The notes beneath the pieces were generated by a model that was given only the letters and a program-made list of their open reading frames with translations, made no database searches and was not told the origin of the DNA. 31,782 nt of DNA from Planctomycetota bacterium. GTDB taxonomy: Bacteria > Planctomycetota > PUPC01 > DSUN01. Of the stretch, positions 22,577 through 30,100 are shown one piece after another (the stretch's first letter is position 1; each line of letters opens with the position of its first letter). The DNA is taken from NCBI GenBank assembly GCA_016872875.1, contig VGYW01000038.1, forward strand, positions 1-31,782. The letters are read 5' to 3'. The translations under genes were made by a program, and so were the position numbers.

Positions 22577-23459
22577 CCTCATCCTCTCCGAAGGCGTCGT
22601 ACACGTCCAAGCCGGCTTCTTCGAGGCGATCGAGGCACTCGTCAACGACCCCGTGCGGGAGCGCGATCGCGTTCATGCACTCAAAGGCGTACCGGAGCGC
22701 GCCAATCTGGGCAGCGGCCGGCGGGCGCTCGCGCATTGTGCGGGCGAGCACCAGTAGAGAGGACGACAGCTCCGCAAGACCACTGTCAATGTGCGTGTAG
22801 CGGCAGAGCTCCCGTATCTTGACCAGAAGCTCTGCCCGCTGGGCCCTGGCGACCAGTTCGTCCGTTCCCGTGCTGTTGCCGATTCCAGCCAGGACCGCTT
22901 GCGCCTCTCCAAGCGTGGCCGAGATACAGTCAGCCATGTCCAGCAATGGTCCCCCGGCAGCCCTACGAGCAAGGATTCCATCCCGGATGAGGAGACTCTC
23001 TATGGGATCTGAAAAGACGTTCCTAAGCTCCAACATCGGCTCGGGGCGAATCGGGTCCAAGCCTGTTAGCGCGACCGCACCCCTGCCATTGCCCTTGTCC
23101 GGTGACGAGAAACAGAAGGAAATGCACCTACTTGAGTTCGTTGCCCCCAGGGTATGCAGGTCCCATGTCCAAAGGCCACCCGAGTGCGCCCGGTCTATCT
23201 CGCTGAGTTCGCGAATCGCAGGCCAATACCGCGTCGGCCCCTCGCCCTGTTCCGCGACGAGCTGCGGGCGAATCCCGCGCCACGGCTTGAGGGTGAGAAT
23301 CATCCCTTTCGCATAGCCAAGCTGGTACCACCTGCCGAGTAGCGATGAGAGAATCTCCGCTCTCGCAGTCCCCGAGTTGACGGACCTAGCGAACTCGGAC
23401 TCCGCAACCAAGAGCGTGGAGCAATCGGAGGCCATCTGAGGGGGACATGATCCGGGCAT
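22563..23459 (-). CDS. Unknown protein between receiver and PIN-like genes (possible GAF-like N-terminus)
   Basis: 298 residues, not recognised. Residues about 15-160 alternate strands and helices (MILTLKPWRGIRPQLVAEQGEG ... GRGAVALTGLDPIRPEPMLEL) in a way compatible with a GAF/PAS-like sensor. Residues about 170-280 are helical (ELVARAQRAELLVKIRELCRYTH, LAELSSSLLVLARTMRERPPAAAQ). The tail is very acidic (DVYDAFGEDEDDQD). No membrane segment. The start overlaps the receiver stop as TGATG, and the end overlaps the PIN-like gene. The position directly before a PIN-like gene, with an acidic tail, is compatible with an inhibitor or adaptor role, which is an inference only. Confidence 0.6.
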   Translation of the reverse strand: MPGSCPPQMASDCSTLLVAESEFARSVNSGTARAEILSSLLGRWYQLGYAKGMILTLKPWRGIRPQLVAEQGEGPTRYWPAIRELSEIDRAHSGGLWTWDLHTLGATNSSRCISFCFSSPDKGNGRGAVALTGLDPIRPEPMLELRNVFSDPIESLLIRDGILARRAAGGPLLDMADCISATLGEAQAVLAGIGNSTGTDELVARAQRAELLVKIRELCRYTHIDSGLAELSSSLLVLARTMRERPPAAAQIGALRYAFECMNAIALPHGVVDECLDRLEEAGLDVYDAFGEDEDDQD

Positions 23460-23905
23460 CAGGCGTGCTCCTCCTTGCTTCGCGCCTTAGTCCTGGCACA
23501 GGCCAGAAGCTGTTGGACACCATCCAGTAGATCTGGAAGGGCAAAGGGCTTCTGGATAATCCTAACACTGTCCTGATCAACGGCGACCCTGCGCTCATTG
23601 AGCTCGCGCAAGACTTCCCCCGGGGCAAGCACAGAGACGAAGAGGATCGGGATAGAGCGCCAAGCTTCGTGCCGGCGCAATTCCTGGGCCATCTGTATCC
23701 CGGCACGCTCGAACCTCTCCCCGAAGAGGACATCCAGAACGATCAAGCCGACCTGTTCGGTTCCCAAGGTCTTTAGCGCGTCTGCAATTGTCATCGTAGC
23801 TATGACGGGGTGATTGTGCGCCCCCAGGTAATCGCCAATCCAGCGGCAGTAATCGGGGTCGTCATCGACAATAAGAATCTTCTGAGTGCTCCCTGCGTTC
23901 TTCAT
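23459..23905 (-). CDS. Stand-alone response-regulator receiver domain
   Basis: 148 residues, a CheY-like receiver with no output domain. Acidic pocket DDD at 14-16 (ILIVDDDPDY), phosphoacceptor Asp58 (GLIVLDVLFG), Ser91 (ILFVSVLAPG) and Lys119 (IIQKPFAL) are all present, so it should accept phosphate. The loop after Asp58 (FGERFERAG) is longer than usual. After the receiver only about 20 basic residues remain (ACARTKARSKEEHA), so there is no DNA-binding domain and the signal is presumably passed by protein contact. It overlaps the kinase gene as ATGA and the next gene as TGATG. Confidence 0.93.
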   Translation of the reverse strand: MKNAGSTQKILIVDDDPDYCRWIGDYLGAHNHPVIATMTIADALKTLGTEQVGLIVLDVLFGERFERAGIQMAQELRRHEAWRSIPILFVSVLAPGEVLRELNERRVAVDQDSVRIIQKPFALPDLLDGVQQLLACARTKARSKEEHA

Positions 23906-26136
23906 TGCCCAGCGCCTTGAGCATCAGGGTTCTGAGGTAACCCGCCCATGCGGAATACGAATGATGTGCCGGACGGCGCGCGGTCGATGATCTGCACGTC
24001 CCACCCGAGGAGCCGCACGTAAGACATAACCACGAAGAGGCCCAGTCCCATGCCACGCTGAAAGCCGTACCCGGCGCGCAACTGAACACCTGAGCCGGCG
24101 GTCAGCGACTCGCGCACTTCCCGGGGCAAGCCCGGCCCGTTATCCTCCACACTCAACTCGCAAACGCCGCCCACAGCGGAGAGGCGAACTTGGACGCAGC
24201 CGCCGGACTCCGGAGCATATTTTATGGCATTGTCCAGCACGATGTCAAATACATCTTGAGCATAGGATCCGACGGTTAGCGCATGGCACTCAGGCTGTAG
24301 TTGCGCTGCGAGAGTGCAACCACGGCCCTCCGCCACAAGCCGGAAGTCCTCAACCACCCCGGCCACTAGTGAACTAACGTCCGTGTCCTTCGGCTCCACC
24401 GTGCGTTGGTATAGGGCTCTCTGCACGCGCAACAACTGCTCTACGTTACGCATTGCCTGCTCGGCCCATTTGGCCAGTTGGGGCAGATCCGATGAGCGCC
24501 AGCCGCGCCAGTCGATCACCTCGATGGCCTGCATGATCTTGGCCAGAGGACCCATTGCCTTGTGAGTCGCGGCATAGAACAACTCATTTTGTCGTCCGAG
24601 GATCTCCTCCGCCCGTGCCATGGCGCCACCCTGCTCGATCAAAGACAATAGGCCGGCCCCTTGCAGATCTCCTATACCTTGCAGCGGCCCGGCCCCCGGA
24701 CGACCGTCCGCAAACACGGCGACGGCAACTGGCACGTCGGTCCCATGCATATGGATGGGAATGCCAACACATAGTGTCAGGTCGCGCGTGTGAGTCTGCC
24801 GACGGACCAAGCTGAGGCACGGATCTTGGTCAACCAATTCCCTTTCCGGGTTCCTGAGAAACACGGGACTGCCGTGTTGCGCCACCTCGCCCACAAACCA
24901 TTCTCCCAAGGCGTATCCGTCCTTGGCGTAATCTATGGGCCTGCGGATGTTCTTCAGGCCTCTCGCCGTTCGCGGGGTATACCTCTGGACCGCCGGGTCC
25001 CACAGGTAAAGGACCGCTCCCTCTACTCCCAGACGCCTTCGGGTGTAGTCCAAGAGAAAGGAGCGAAGGTTGTCCGGATCGAGCCGTTCCTGCGTTCCCA
25101 CCCCCAGGGTTGCCAGGAACTCATCAATGGCTTGCCGCCACTCTCTGTCCTGTAGCCGCAGCAGAACCCCAGCGGAGCGAGCGGCTAGGTAGACCAGAGA
25201 CCGGGAGACACTGGGATCGAGCGGGCCCTCCTGTACGCCTACGACCGTCAGAATGCCGACACGCTGGGTTCCCACCGAACATGGGAAGGCGCTGACGTGC
25301 CTTCCTGGGAAGAGCAGGTCGTTGCGGGGTTCAATGGGGCTATCCTGCACTGCGTCCATGCTGAATGCCGTTCTCGCGAGGGCCGCGACCCCCGGGTGGG
25401 CGAGGAGCTCCACATGACCTGCTTCGCCTTCATTCTCAAGGCCTCCAATCTCTCCTCGGGGGAGAAGCACCCCGGCCGCCTGGCACCTTGAGACAGCTAG
25501 GGCGCGCTGCGCCACGGTAGAGGCAGCCTCCCGCACTGTTTGCGCCTGAGCTAGCTCAGGATCCGCAAGCCCTTGAGGGCTTGCAGTTGTCCATTGCTGC
25601 TCCCGGCGCTGCATTTCCAGGACGCTCCCGGCGAAGCGGGCTAGCATACTGGCCAATATCCGCCGCTCAGGGCTGAGTTCCTCGGGCCTCAGGAAGTAGA
25701 GCGTGATCACTCCTACGACGGCTCCGTCAAGCATGATGGGGTCAGCCCGAAGTGCAACGAGTTGTCTGCGTGCGGCGAATTCCTTCATCTCATAGTGTGG
25801 GTCCCCTTGGATGTTGTCCTGCTCGTAATGCTGGCCTGTCCTGAACACTACGCCCACCACGCTGCTTGTGCACCCCAAAGGCCGCCAATTCCTCAGGTGT
25901 TCCTCCGATGTTGCGCCACGCGTGCCTACGAGATCAAGTGTGTCACCAGCTTGGCTGAGAAGCCTCACGTTGCACGTCCGCGCCCCGATCACTAAGTGGC
26001 CGAGGTCCGCAACCTTCTGCATGGCAGCCCGTACGTCCAGGCAGCCAATCAGTTCAAGAAGGCCATAGAGGAACGCTGATTCGCGCTTGAGCGGATCCGC
26101 ATCGAGGCCCGCCATCGAACTGGTTCCTGATGACAT
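23902..26136 (-). CDS. Soluble multi-GAF sensor histidine kinase
   Basis: 744 residues, no TM segments. Three GAF-like regions: about 25-170 (RAAMQKVADLGHLVIGARTCNVRLL ... GVITLYFL), about 200-335 and about 345-500 (FLATLGVGTQERLDPDN ... AVAVFADG). DHp helix with His525 in YAATHKAMGPLAKI, a variant of the usual SHELRTPL box (HK in place of HE). HATPase: N box VLDNAIKYAPE (Asn636), G1 VEDNGPGLP (665-669) and G2 GMGLGLFVV (695-699), all intact. It would sense a small cytosolic ligand or redox state and phosphorylate the overlapping receiver. The ATG at 26136 has AGGGGA 7 nt upstream, and a strong promoter lies at 26175-26202. Confidence 0.92.
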   Translation of the reverse strand: MSSGTSSMAGLDADPLKRESAFLYGLLELIGCLDVRAAMQKVADLGHLVIGARTCNVRLLSQAGDTLDLVGTRGATSEEHLRNWRPLGCTSSVVGVVFRTGQHYEQDNIQGDPHYEMKEFAARRQLVALRADPIMLDGAVVGVITLYFLRPEELSPERRILASMLARFAGSVLEMQRREQQWTTASPQGLADPELAQAQTVREAASTVAQRALAVSRCQAAGVLLPRGEIGGLENEGEAGHVELLAHPGVAALARTAFSMDAVQDSPIEPRNDLLFPGRHVSAFPCSVGTQRVGILTVVGVQEGPLDPSVSRSLVYLAARSAGVLLRLQDREWRQAIDEFLATLGVGTQERLDPDNLRSFLLDYTRRRLGVEGAVLYLWDPAVQRYTPRTARGLKNIRRPIDYAKDGYALGEWFVGEVAQHGSPVFLRNPERELVDQDPCLSLVRRQTHTRDLTLCVGIPIHMHGTDVPVAVAVFADGRPGAGPLQGIGDLQGAGLLSLIEQGGAMARAEEILGRQNELFYAATHKAMGPLAKIMQAIEVIDWRGWRSSDLPQLAKWAEQAMRNVEQLLRVQRALYQRTVEPKDTDVSSLVAGVVEDFRLVAEGRGCTLAAQLQPECHALTVGSYAQDVFDIVLDNAIKYAPESGGCVQVRLSAVGGVCELSVEDNGPGLPREVRESLTAGSGVQLRAGYGFQRGMGLGLFVVMSYVRLLGWDVQIIDRAPSGTSFVFRMGGLPQNPDAQGAGQ

Positions 26137-26174
26137 TTCGGGTCCCCTTCACCCGGGTAGCCTGATCGGAACCC

Positions 26175-26202
26175 ATTATACTCGGCTTCCTATGGCGCGC
26201 AA
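26175..26202 (-). promoter_or_regulatory. Near-consensus sigma70 promoter of the kinase operon
   Basis: On the minus strand: -35 TTGCGC (26202-26197), 16-nt spacer, -10 TATAAT (26180-26175, perfect). The predicted leader is about 32 nt. The promoter sits in the 94-bp gap after the methyltransferase stop, so the four genes can be transcribed independently of it. Confidence 0.65.
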
Positions 26203-26230
26203 GGGATCAGTGCCCCTACGCCTGCTCCGG

Positions 26231-27106
26231 TCAGTAGTTGACGATCAAGAGTTCTTGCCCGGTCACCTTGGCCTCTTTCACCTTTGCCTCTCGCTCATGG
26301 TTCGTGAGCGCGCGTCTTCCGCAGTACTTCCACTCCAGCTTATGGATCCGCCATCCTCTATTGCCGCGGTACAGCTTGCGGATATCCCCTGTGGCGTCGT
26401 ACGAGACCATGACCCTAGCGGACGAAAGGGCGAGAAGGTCCCGGAGGAGAACGTGCTGCTCGATGGTGAAGTGGCCATCGTAGAGCTTCGAGCATGCGTG
26501 GTCCAGGCTGTCGCGGTAGTAAGGCGGGTCGGCGTAGATGAGGGTGCGGGGCGTGGCGTCGGCGAGGCAGGCTTCGAACGGGAGGTTCGTGATGTGGACG
26601 CCCTGGAGCTTTTCGGAGCAGGCTTTGAGGTGCGCGAGCTTCTTCTCCAGGTTGCCCCAGCCCTCCGGGTTGCTGAAGTAGAGGCGGGAACGGCGGGCGG
26701 GGTCGTAGACCACGCGGCCGTACCAGACGGTGCGGTTGATGAAGTAGTATTGGAGGGCGCGTTCGAGAAGGGCGTCGTCGCCGCGGGCCTCCATCAGGTC
26801 GCGGCGGTCAATCCACTTCTGGAAGGTGGCGCGGAGGTTGGAGGCGTCCTGCTCGCGGCAGAGGGCGGCGAAGGCGGGGTAGGCGTCGCGGAGGGTCTTC
26901 CAGAAGGCGTAGAGGCCGGGGTGGAGGTCGTTGATCCAGTTGCGGGGCGCCTTGGGCTTGTGGAAGAAGAGTCCGCCGCCGCCGAAGAAGATTTCGCGGT
27001 ACTCCTCGTGGTCGGGCGGGATGAATGGGGCGAGGAGCTTGGCCACGCGGCTCTTGCCGCCTGGGTAGCGCAGCGGAGAACGAAGGGGCAAGGGGGCGGC
27101 GGGCAA
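26231..27106 (-). CDS. D12-class DNA N6-adenine methyltransferase
   Basis: 291 residues from TTG. Motifs: SPLRYPGGKSRVAKLL (10-25), EIFFGGGGLFF (38-48, SAM-binding F-x-G-G-G), and DPPY at 193-196 (YADPPYYRDS), as in Dam-type enzymes. SAM-dependent methylation of adenine in a short DNA site is expected; specificity is unknown. No ATG or GTG exists in frame between the upstream gene and the PGGK motif: the reading frame runs through a 9-bp microsatellite (27136-27184), so TTG 27106 is the best available start and the native one may have been lost. Downstream is the kinase operon, and a broken homologue lies at 21497-21718. A host-protective or solitary regulatory role is possible; no cognate nuclease is adjacent. 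Confidence 0.88.
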   Translation of the reverse strand: MPAAPLPLRSPLRYPGGKSRVAKLLAPFIPPDHEEYREIFFGGGGLFFHKPKAPRNWINDLHPGLYAFWKTLRDAYPAFAALCREQDASNLRATFQKWIDRRDLMEARGDDALLERALQYYFINRTVWYGRVVYDPARRSRLYFSNPEGWGNLEKKLAHLKACSEKLQGVHITNLPFEACLADATPRTLIYADPPYYRDSLDHACSKLYDGHFTIEQHVLLRDLLALSSARVMVSYDATGDIRKLYRGNRGWRIHKLEWKYCGRRALTNHEREAKVKEAKVTGQELLIVNY

Positions 27107-27135
27107 GGGGCTTGTCCTGCGCGGGGGCCTCGACC

Positions 27136-27184
27136 GAATCGATTGATTCGATTGATTCGATTGATTCGATTGATTCGACGGATC
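27136..27184. repeat. 9-bp (ATTCGATTG)n microsatellite
   Basis: About four near-perfect copies of ATTCGATTG plus degenerate flanks, directly upstream of the methyltransferase PGGK region. The unit length and GATC/GATT theme match the array at 14137-14177. Confidence 0.85.
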
Positions 27185-27209
27185 AGGCTGCTCTGCCCTA
27201 TCGGGCGCT

Positions 27210-27944
27210 TCACGCGGTTTCGAGCTTCTCGAGCGGCTTGAAGTTGCCGAAGAAGACGTCGGGGCCGGGCACGGGGGCGGCCCAGCGGATGCCGTTGGCG
27301 ATGATCTTGAGGACGCCCTGGTGGTAGTAGGTGGGATAGGTTTCGTGGCCGGGGCGGAAGTAGAAGATTTTGCCCTTGTTGCGGCGGAAGCAGCAGCCTG
27401 AGCGGAAGACCTCGCCGCCGGCGAACCAACTGATCAGCACCAGGGCGTCGGGCTCGGGGATGTCGAACCGCTCGCCGTACATCTCCTCGTGGGGGATTTC
27501 GATGTACTCGCCGAGGCCCTGGACGATGGGGTGCCCGGGCTCGACGACCCAGATGCGCTCCTTTTCGCCGGCCTCGCGCCACTTGAGGCTGCACGAGGTG
27601 CCCATGAGCCGGCGGAAGGGCTTGGAGTAGTGGCCGCTGTGGAGCACCACGAGCCCCATGCCGTCGAGCACGCGGGCAACGACCTTGTCCACGATGGCGT
27701 CCTGGACCTCGTGGTGCGCCATGTGTCCCCACCAGACGAGGACGTCGGTGGAGGGCAGGACATCGCCGCCGAGGCCGTGGTCTGGCTCGTCGAGGGTGGC
27801 GGTGCGGACCTCGAAGCCGTCGGCGCCCCGCAGGTAGCGTGCGATTGCGCCGTGCATCCCCTCGGGGTAGATGCGGGCGATCTTCTCGTTCTTCTGCTCG
27901 TGGCGGCCTTCGTTCCAGATGGTCACGCGAAGCGGGTCGGGCAT
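27210..27944 (-). CDS. ThuA-like domain protein
   Basis: 244 residues with the class I glutamine-amidotransferase-like fold of ThuA. Recognisable text: [30 protein letters not shown] at the start, [37 protein letters not shown] (the nucleophile-elbow region, where typical Cys is absent), and [26 protein letters not shown] near the end, the strongly conserved ThuA ending. The family is linked to trehalose and other sugar use and often neighbours Gfo/Idh/MocA oxidoreductases, as here. The ATG at 27944 has AGGAG 7 nt upstream. No signal peptide, so cytosolic. Confidence 0.93.
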   Translation of the reverse strand: MPDPLRVTIWNEGRHEQKNEKIARIYPEGMHGAIARYLRGADGFEVRTATLDEPDHGLGGDVLPSTDVLVWWGHMAHHEVQDAIVDKVVARVLDGMGLVVLHSGHYSKPFRRLMGTSCSLKWREAGEKERIWVVEPGHPIVQGLGEYIEIPHEEMYGERFDIPEPDALVLISWFAGGEVFRSGCCFRRNKGKIFYFRPGHETYPTYYHQGVLKIIANGIRWAAPVPGPDVFFGNFKPLEKLETA

Positions 27945-27986
27945 GGGTGTGCTCCTGCTGAACGCGGCCCCTGGCCGCAATCAGAG

Positions 27987-28060
27987 GGGATGATTGGATG
28001 GTTGGATGAATGGATGATTGTCTGACACCCATCCACCCATCCACTCATCCATTCATCCCC
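27987..28060. repeat. (GGATGAAT)n / (ATTCATCC)n inverted microsatellite
   Basis: An arm of GGATG(A/G)-type units is followed by an arm of CCATCC/CATTCATCC units, in the 137-bp gap between ThuA and the oxidoreductase. A larger one lies at 29186-29310. Confidence 0.85.
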
Positions 28061-28081
28061 CACAACGGAAGGGTCTACGGC

Positions 28082-29050
28082 TCAAAGCTGAATCGGCTGG
28101 CCCGTGGCGAGGGACTTGTCAACCGCGAGGCTGAGGGCGAGGGACTTGACGGCGTCGGGGTAGGGGGAGAGGACATTGTTCTCCTTGCCCCTGGTTCGGA
28201 CGGCGGTGATGAAGGCGTCGTCGATGGCCTGGCCGTAGTCGACGACGTTTCGGAACTCCTCGGTGCGGCTGGCCTCGCGGACGGTGACGGAGGTTCGCTC
28301 GACGTATTCGATGCGGGCGTCGGTGCAGAAGATGTCTATGCCGCACTTGCCGCCGGCCTTGAGGCAGCAGGCGGAGTGGACGGTGGCGACGAGTCCGCTC
28401 CGCAGGACGAGTGTGGCGGCGGAGAGGTCCTCCACGTCGTAGTTCGGCACGTCGGCCATGAGGCCGCGGCTTGCGGCGGCGAAGACGGTTTTCGCCTCGC
28501 CGAAGAGGTAGCGGACCATGTCGAAGATGTGGGTGGTCTGCTCGGTGTGCTGTCCGCCGCTCTGGGCCTTGACGCGCCACCAGGCGACGCCCGGCATGCC
28601 GCCCATCCAGTAGCCCATCGCGGTGGCCACCTTGCGCTTCTTCAGGATGGCCTTGAGCTTCGCGATGATCTCCTGGTAGCGGTCCTGGTAGCCGACGGCG
28701 GAGACGACGCCGGCTTCGAGGACGGCGTCGCGGATTTTCAGGGCGGCCTCTATCGTGGTGGCGATGGGCTTCTCGACGAAGAGGTGGCAGCCGCGTGAGA
28801 CGGCGTCGAGCTCGTAAGGCCCGTGGGCGAAGGGCGGGGTGCAGACGTAGACGGCGTGGGGCTTGGCGGCGTCGAGCATGCGGCGGTGGTCGCGGTAGGC
28901 CTTCGCCCTGAACTGCTTGGCCTTGGCCTGGGCGCGAGCGGCATCCGTGTCGCAGAAGCCCACGAGCTGCACGTCCTGGATTTTCACCAGGTGGCTGAGG
29001 TGGTAGCCCGCGATGCCGCCCGAGCCAATGAAGGCGACCCTGACAGACAT
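28082..29050 (-). CDS. Gfo/Idh/MocA family oxidoreductase
   Basis: 322 residues. N-terminal Rossmann fold with VAFIGSGGIAGYHLSHL (nucleotide motif at 9-14), Asp36-region FCDTDAARA and the family's EKP motif at 93-95 (LFVEKPIATT), which includes the catalytic Lys94. The C-terminal beta-sheet domain ends normally, with VKSLALSLAVDKSLATGQPI. NAD(P)-dependent oxidation or reduction of a sugar or inositol derivative is expected. The ATG at 29050 is preceded by GGAGG; longer frames only add promoter DNA. A near-consensus promoter is at 29115-29143. It probably heads a unit with ThuA. Confidence 0.94.
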   Translation of the reverse strand: MSVRVAFIGSGGIAGYHLSHLVKIQDVQLVGFCDTDAARAQAKAKQFRAKAYRDHRRMLDAAKPHAVYVCTPPFAHGPYELDAVSRGCHLFVEKPIATTIEAALKIRDAVLEAGVVSAVGYQDRYQEIIAKLKAILKKRKVATAMGYWMGGMPGVAWWRVKAQSGGQHTEQTTHIFDMVRYLFGEAKTVFAAASRGLMADVPNYDVEDLSAATLVLRSGLVATVHSACCLKAGGKCGIDIFCTDARIEYVERTSVTVREASRTEEFRNVVDYGQAIDDAFITAVRTRGKENNVLSPYPDAVKSLALSLAVDKSLATGQPIQL

Positions 29051-29114
29051 CCTGCGTCCTCCAAACAAGGGGCGCGATCGGTTCTTCAGCCCGCAGTGGA
29101 AGCGGGTCGGGCGG

Positions 29115-29143
29115 AGTCTAGCATTGGGGGGAAGCGGAGTCAA
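29115..29143 (-). promoter_or_regulatory. Sigma70-type promoter of the oxidoreductase/ThuA unit
   Basis: On the minus strand: -35 TTGACT (29143-29138), 17-nt spacer, -10 TAGACT (29120-29115). The leader is about 58 nt. Confidence 0.6.
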
Positions 29144-29185
29144 GTGTGAAGTCGGTCCCTCTGGGCAGGCCTATGGCGCAACCAA

Positions 29186-29310
29186 GGGGGATGAGTGGAT
29201 GGATGGATGAATGGATGGATGAAAGAGTCGGCCTCTCTGGCATCCATCCAACCGTCCATTTCTCCATTCATCCAGATCTTCCTCACCCATCCATTCATCC
29301 ATTCATCCCC
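29186..29310. repeat. Large (GGATGAAT)n / (CATTCATCC)n inverted microsatellite
   Basis: About 40 bp of GGATG-type units, a spacer of 20 or so bases, then CATCC-type units to 29310. The two halves can fold on each other. It occupies a quarter of the 473-bp non-coding region 29051-29523, which otherwise holds the minus-strand promoter and the hairpin at 29437-29490; no gene is seen there. Confidence 0.85.
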
Positions 29311-29436
29311 TCCGATGGGCGCGCAAGCCTTGTGGTTACACAATTTTACATTGCCGTTACAGAGGGGTGACAACGAGGCTATGTCCTTGGGGGTATAAGA
29401 GATAGGATTCCGGGGGCGGTCCCAAGGCGTGCCATA

Positions 29437-29490
29437 AGTCGTCTTCAGAGGGCCAAAAGGAATTGAAACATTTGGGCCTCTGAAACGACT
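29437..29490 (+). promoter_or_regulatory. 20-bp imperfect hairpin in the leader of the zinc-finger gene
   Basis: Arms 29437-29457 and 29471-29490 are complementary apart from one bulge and one mismatch, around a 13-nt A-rich loop. The second arm ends about 18 nt before the AGGAGGT ribosome-binding site of the zinc-finger gene. It could be an RNA regulatory hairpin or an operator; there is no U-run directly after it. Confidence 0.5.
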
Positions 29491-29523
29491 AAATGATATA
29501 GAGAGGGAGAAAGGAGGTGCGCC

Positions 29524-29850
29524 GTGCTCTGCCAACGCCCCCGGTGCGGAGCGCCGGTGCCCGAAGGCCGTCGCAAGTATTGCTCGGACCGCTGTGCGCG
29601 GATCGTGAATCGCGACAGTGCGGCTGCGCGCGCCCGCCGGCGCACCGCCGCGGTGGAGGCCAGGGGCGGACCCCACATGGCCCTCCGCATCTGCCTGTCG
29701 TGCAGCCACAGCTTCCTGTCGGAAGGCCCCTGGAACCGCATCTGCCCGCACTGTAGCGAGCGGAACGTGGCCGCGCCGCCCCGCGCCTCCGCGGTGCACC
29801 TCGGCCTCTCGCTGCCCGTCCGCGACATGACCCGCCTCATCAGCGAATGA
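29524..29850 (+). CDS. Small double zinc-finger protein
   Basis: 108 residues. The first Cys set is CQRPRCG (3, 8) with YCSDRC (20, 24). The second is CLSC (57, 60) with CPHC (74, 77), a zinc ribbon. A basic, Ala/Arg-rich linker (NRDSAAARARRRTAAVEARG) joins them. The 'C....CG......YCS..C' wording is reminiscent of zinc fingers in phage- or transposon-linked small DNA-binding proteins, but no family was assigned. Cytosolic. The start is GTG at 29524, decided by a perfect AGGAGGT 5 nt upstream. It is the first plus-strand gene after the long minus-strand stretch and ends before a 12-bp perfect hairpin. Confidence 0.8.
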   Translation: MLCQRPRCGAPVPEGRRKYCSDRCARIVNRDSAAARARRRTAAVEARGGPHMALRICLSCSHSFLSEGPWNRICPHCSERNVAAPPRASAVHLGLSLPVRDMTRLISE

Positions 29851-29865
29851 GCCTCCGCCCTCCAA

Positions 29866-29893
29866 GAGCGGCAGAGGGATTCCTCTGCCGCTC
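29866..29893 (+). terminator. Perfect 12-bp hairpin after the zinc-finger gene
   Basis: GAGCGGCAGAGG / CCTCTGCCGCTC around a GATT tetraloop, 16 bp after the stop. It is followed by CTTCCG rather than a long T-run, so termination would be inefficient or the element serves another role. Confidence 0.6.
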
Positions 29894-29917
29894 CTTCCGT
29901 CTCCCGGCCCTTTCCGC

Positions 29918-29946
29918 TTGACAGGGCTGCGCAGCGATGGTATACT
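29918..29946 (+). promoter_or_regulatory. Consensus sigma70 promoter upstream of the lipoprotein
   Basis: -35 TTGACA (perfect) at 29918-29923, 17-nt spacer, -10 TATACT at 29941-29946. It should drive the 40-codon ORF at 29978 and the lipoprotein at 30115. Confidence 0.75.
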
Positions 29947-29977
29947 CTGGCAGCCCTCAGCGGAGAGGAGGCCGGGC

Positions 29978-30100
29978 ATGGCGTGGCACCACTGGGAGGC
30001 TCTCGCCTGCATCAATCCCAAGGACATCTTGGCCCGCGCGCCGGGGTGCGTTGCGCGCCTCGCAAGCAGCTCCACGGTTGTTGCCTGTTGCATGGCCTGA
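29978..30100 (+). CDS. Possible 40-residue leader/small protein
   Basis: An ORF starting with ATG at 29978 preceded by GGAGAGGAGG, ending TGA at 30098-30100, and located between a consensus promoter and the lipoprotein start. Its product starts MAWHHWEALACINPK and ends VVACCMA, with four cysteines. It matches no family I know. The good ribosome-binding site and position favour translation; conservation is unknown. The lipoprotein's own ribosome-binding site lies 14 nt after its stop. Confidence 0.4.
   Translation: MAWHHWEALACINPKDILARAPGCVARLASSSTVVACCMA

Noticed and set aside
27136..27184. Possible CRISPR-like array
   Set aside because: The units are contiguous 9-mers without spacers, and no cas gene is present, so it is a microsatellite.
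29463..29500. TTGAAA ... GATATA as a promoter for the zinc-finger gene
   Set aside because: The spacing is 26 nt, far from 17, and the -35 sits in a hairpin loop. No convincing promoter was found for this gene.
29140..30093. A 317-codon minus-strand ORF across the plus-strand zinc-finger gene
   Set aside because: It passes through a microsatellite, a promoter and a gene with clear Cys motifs and a perfect ribosome-binding site on the other strand; its product has no recognisable motif.
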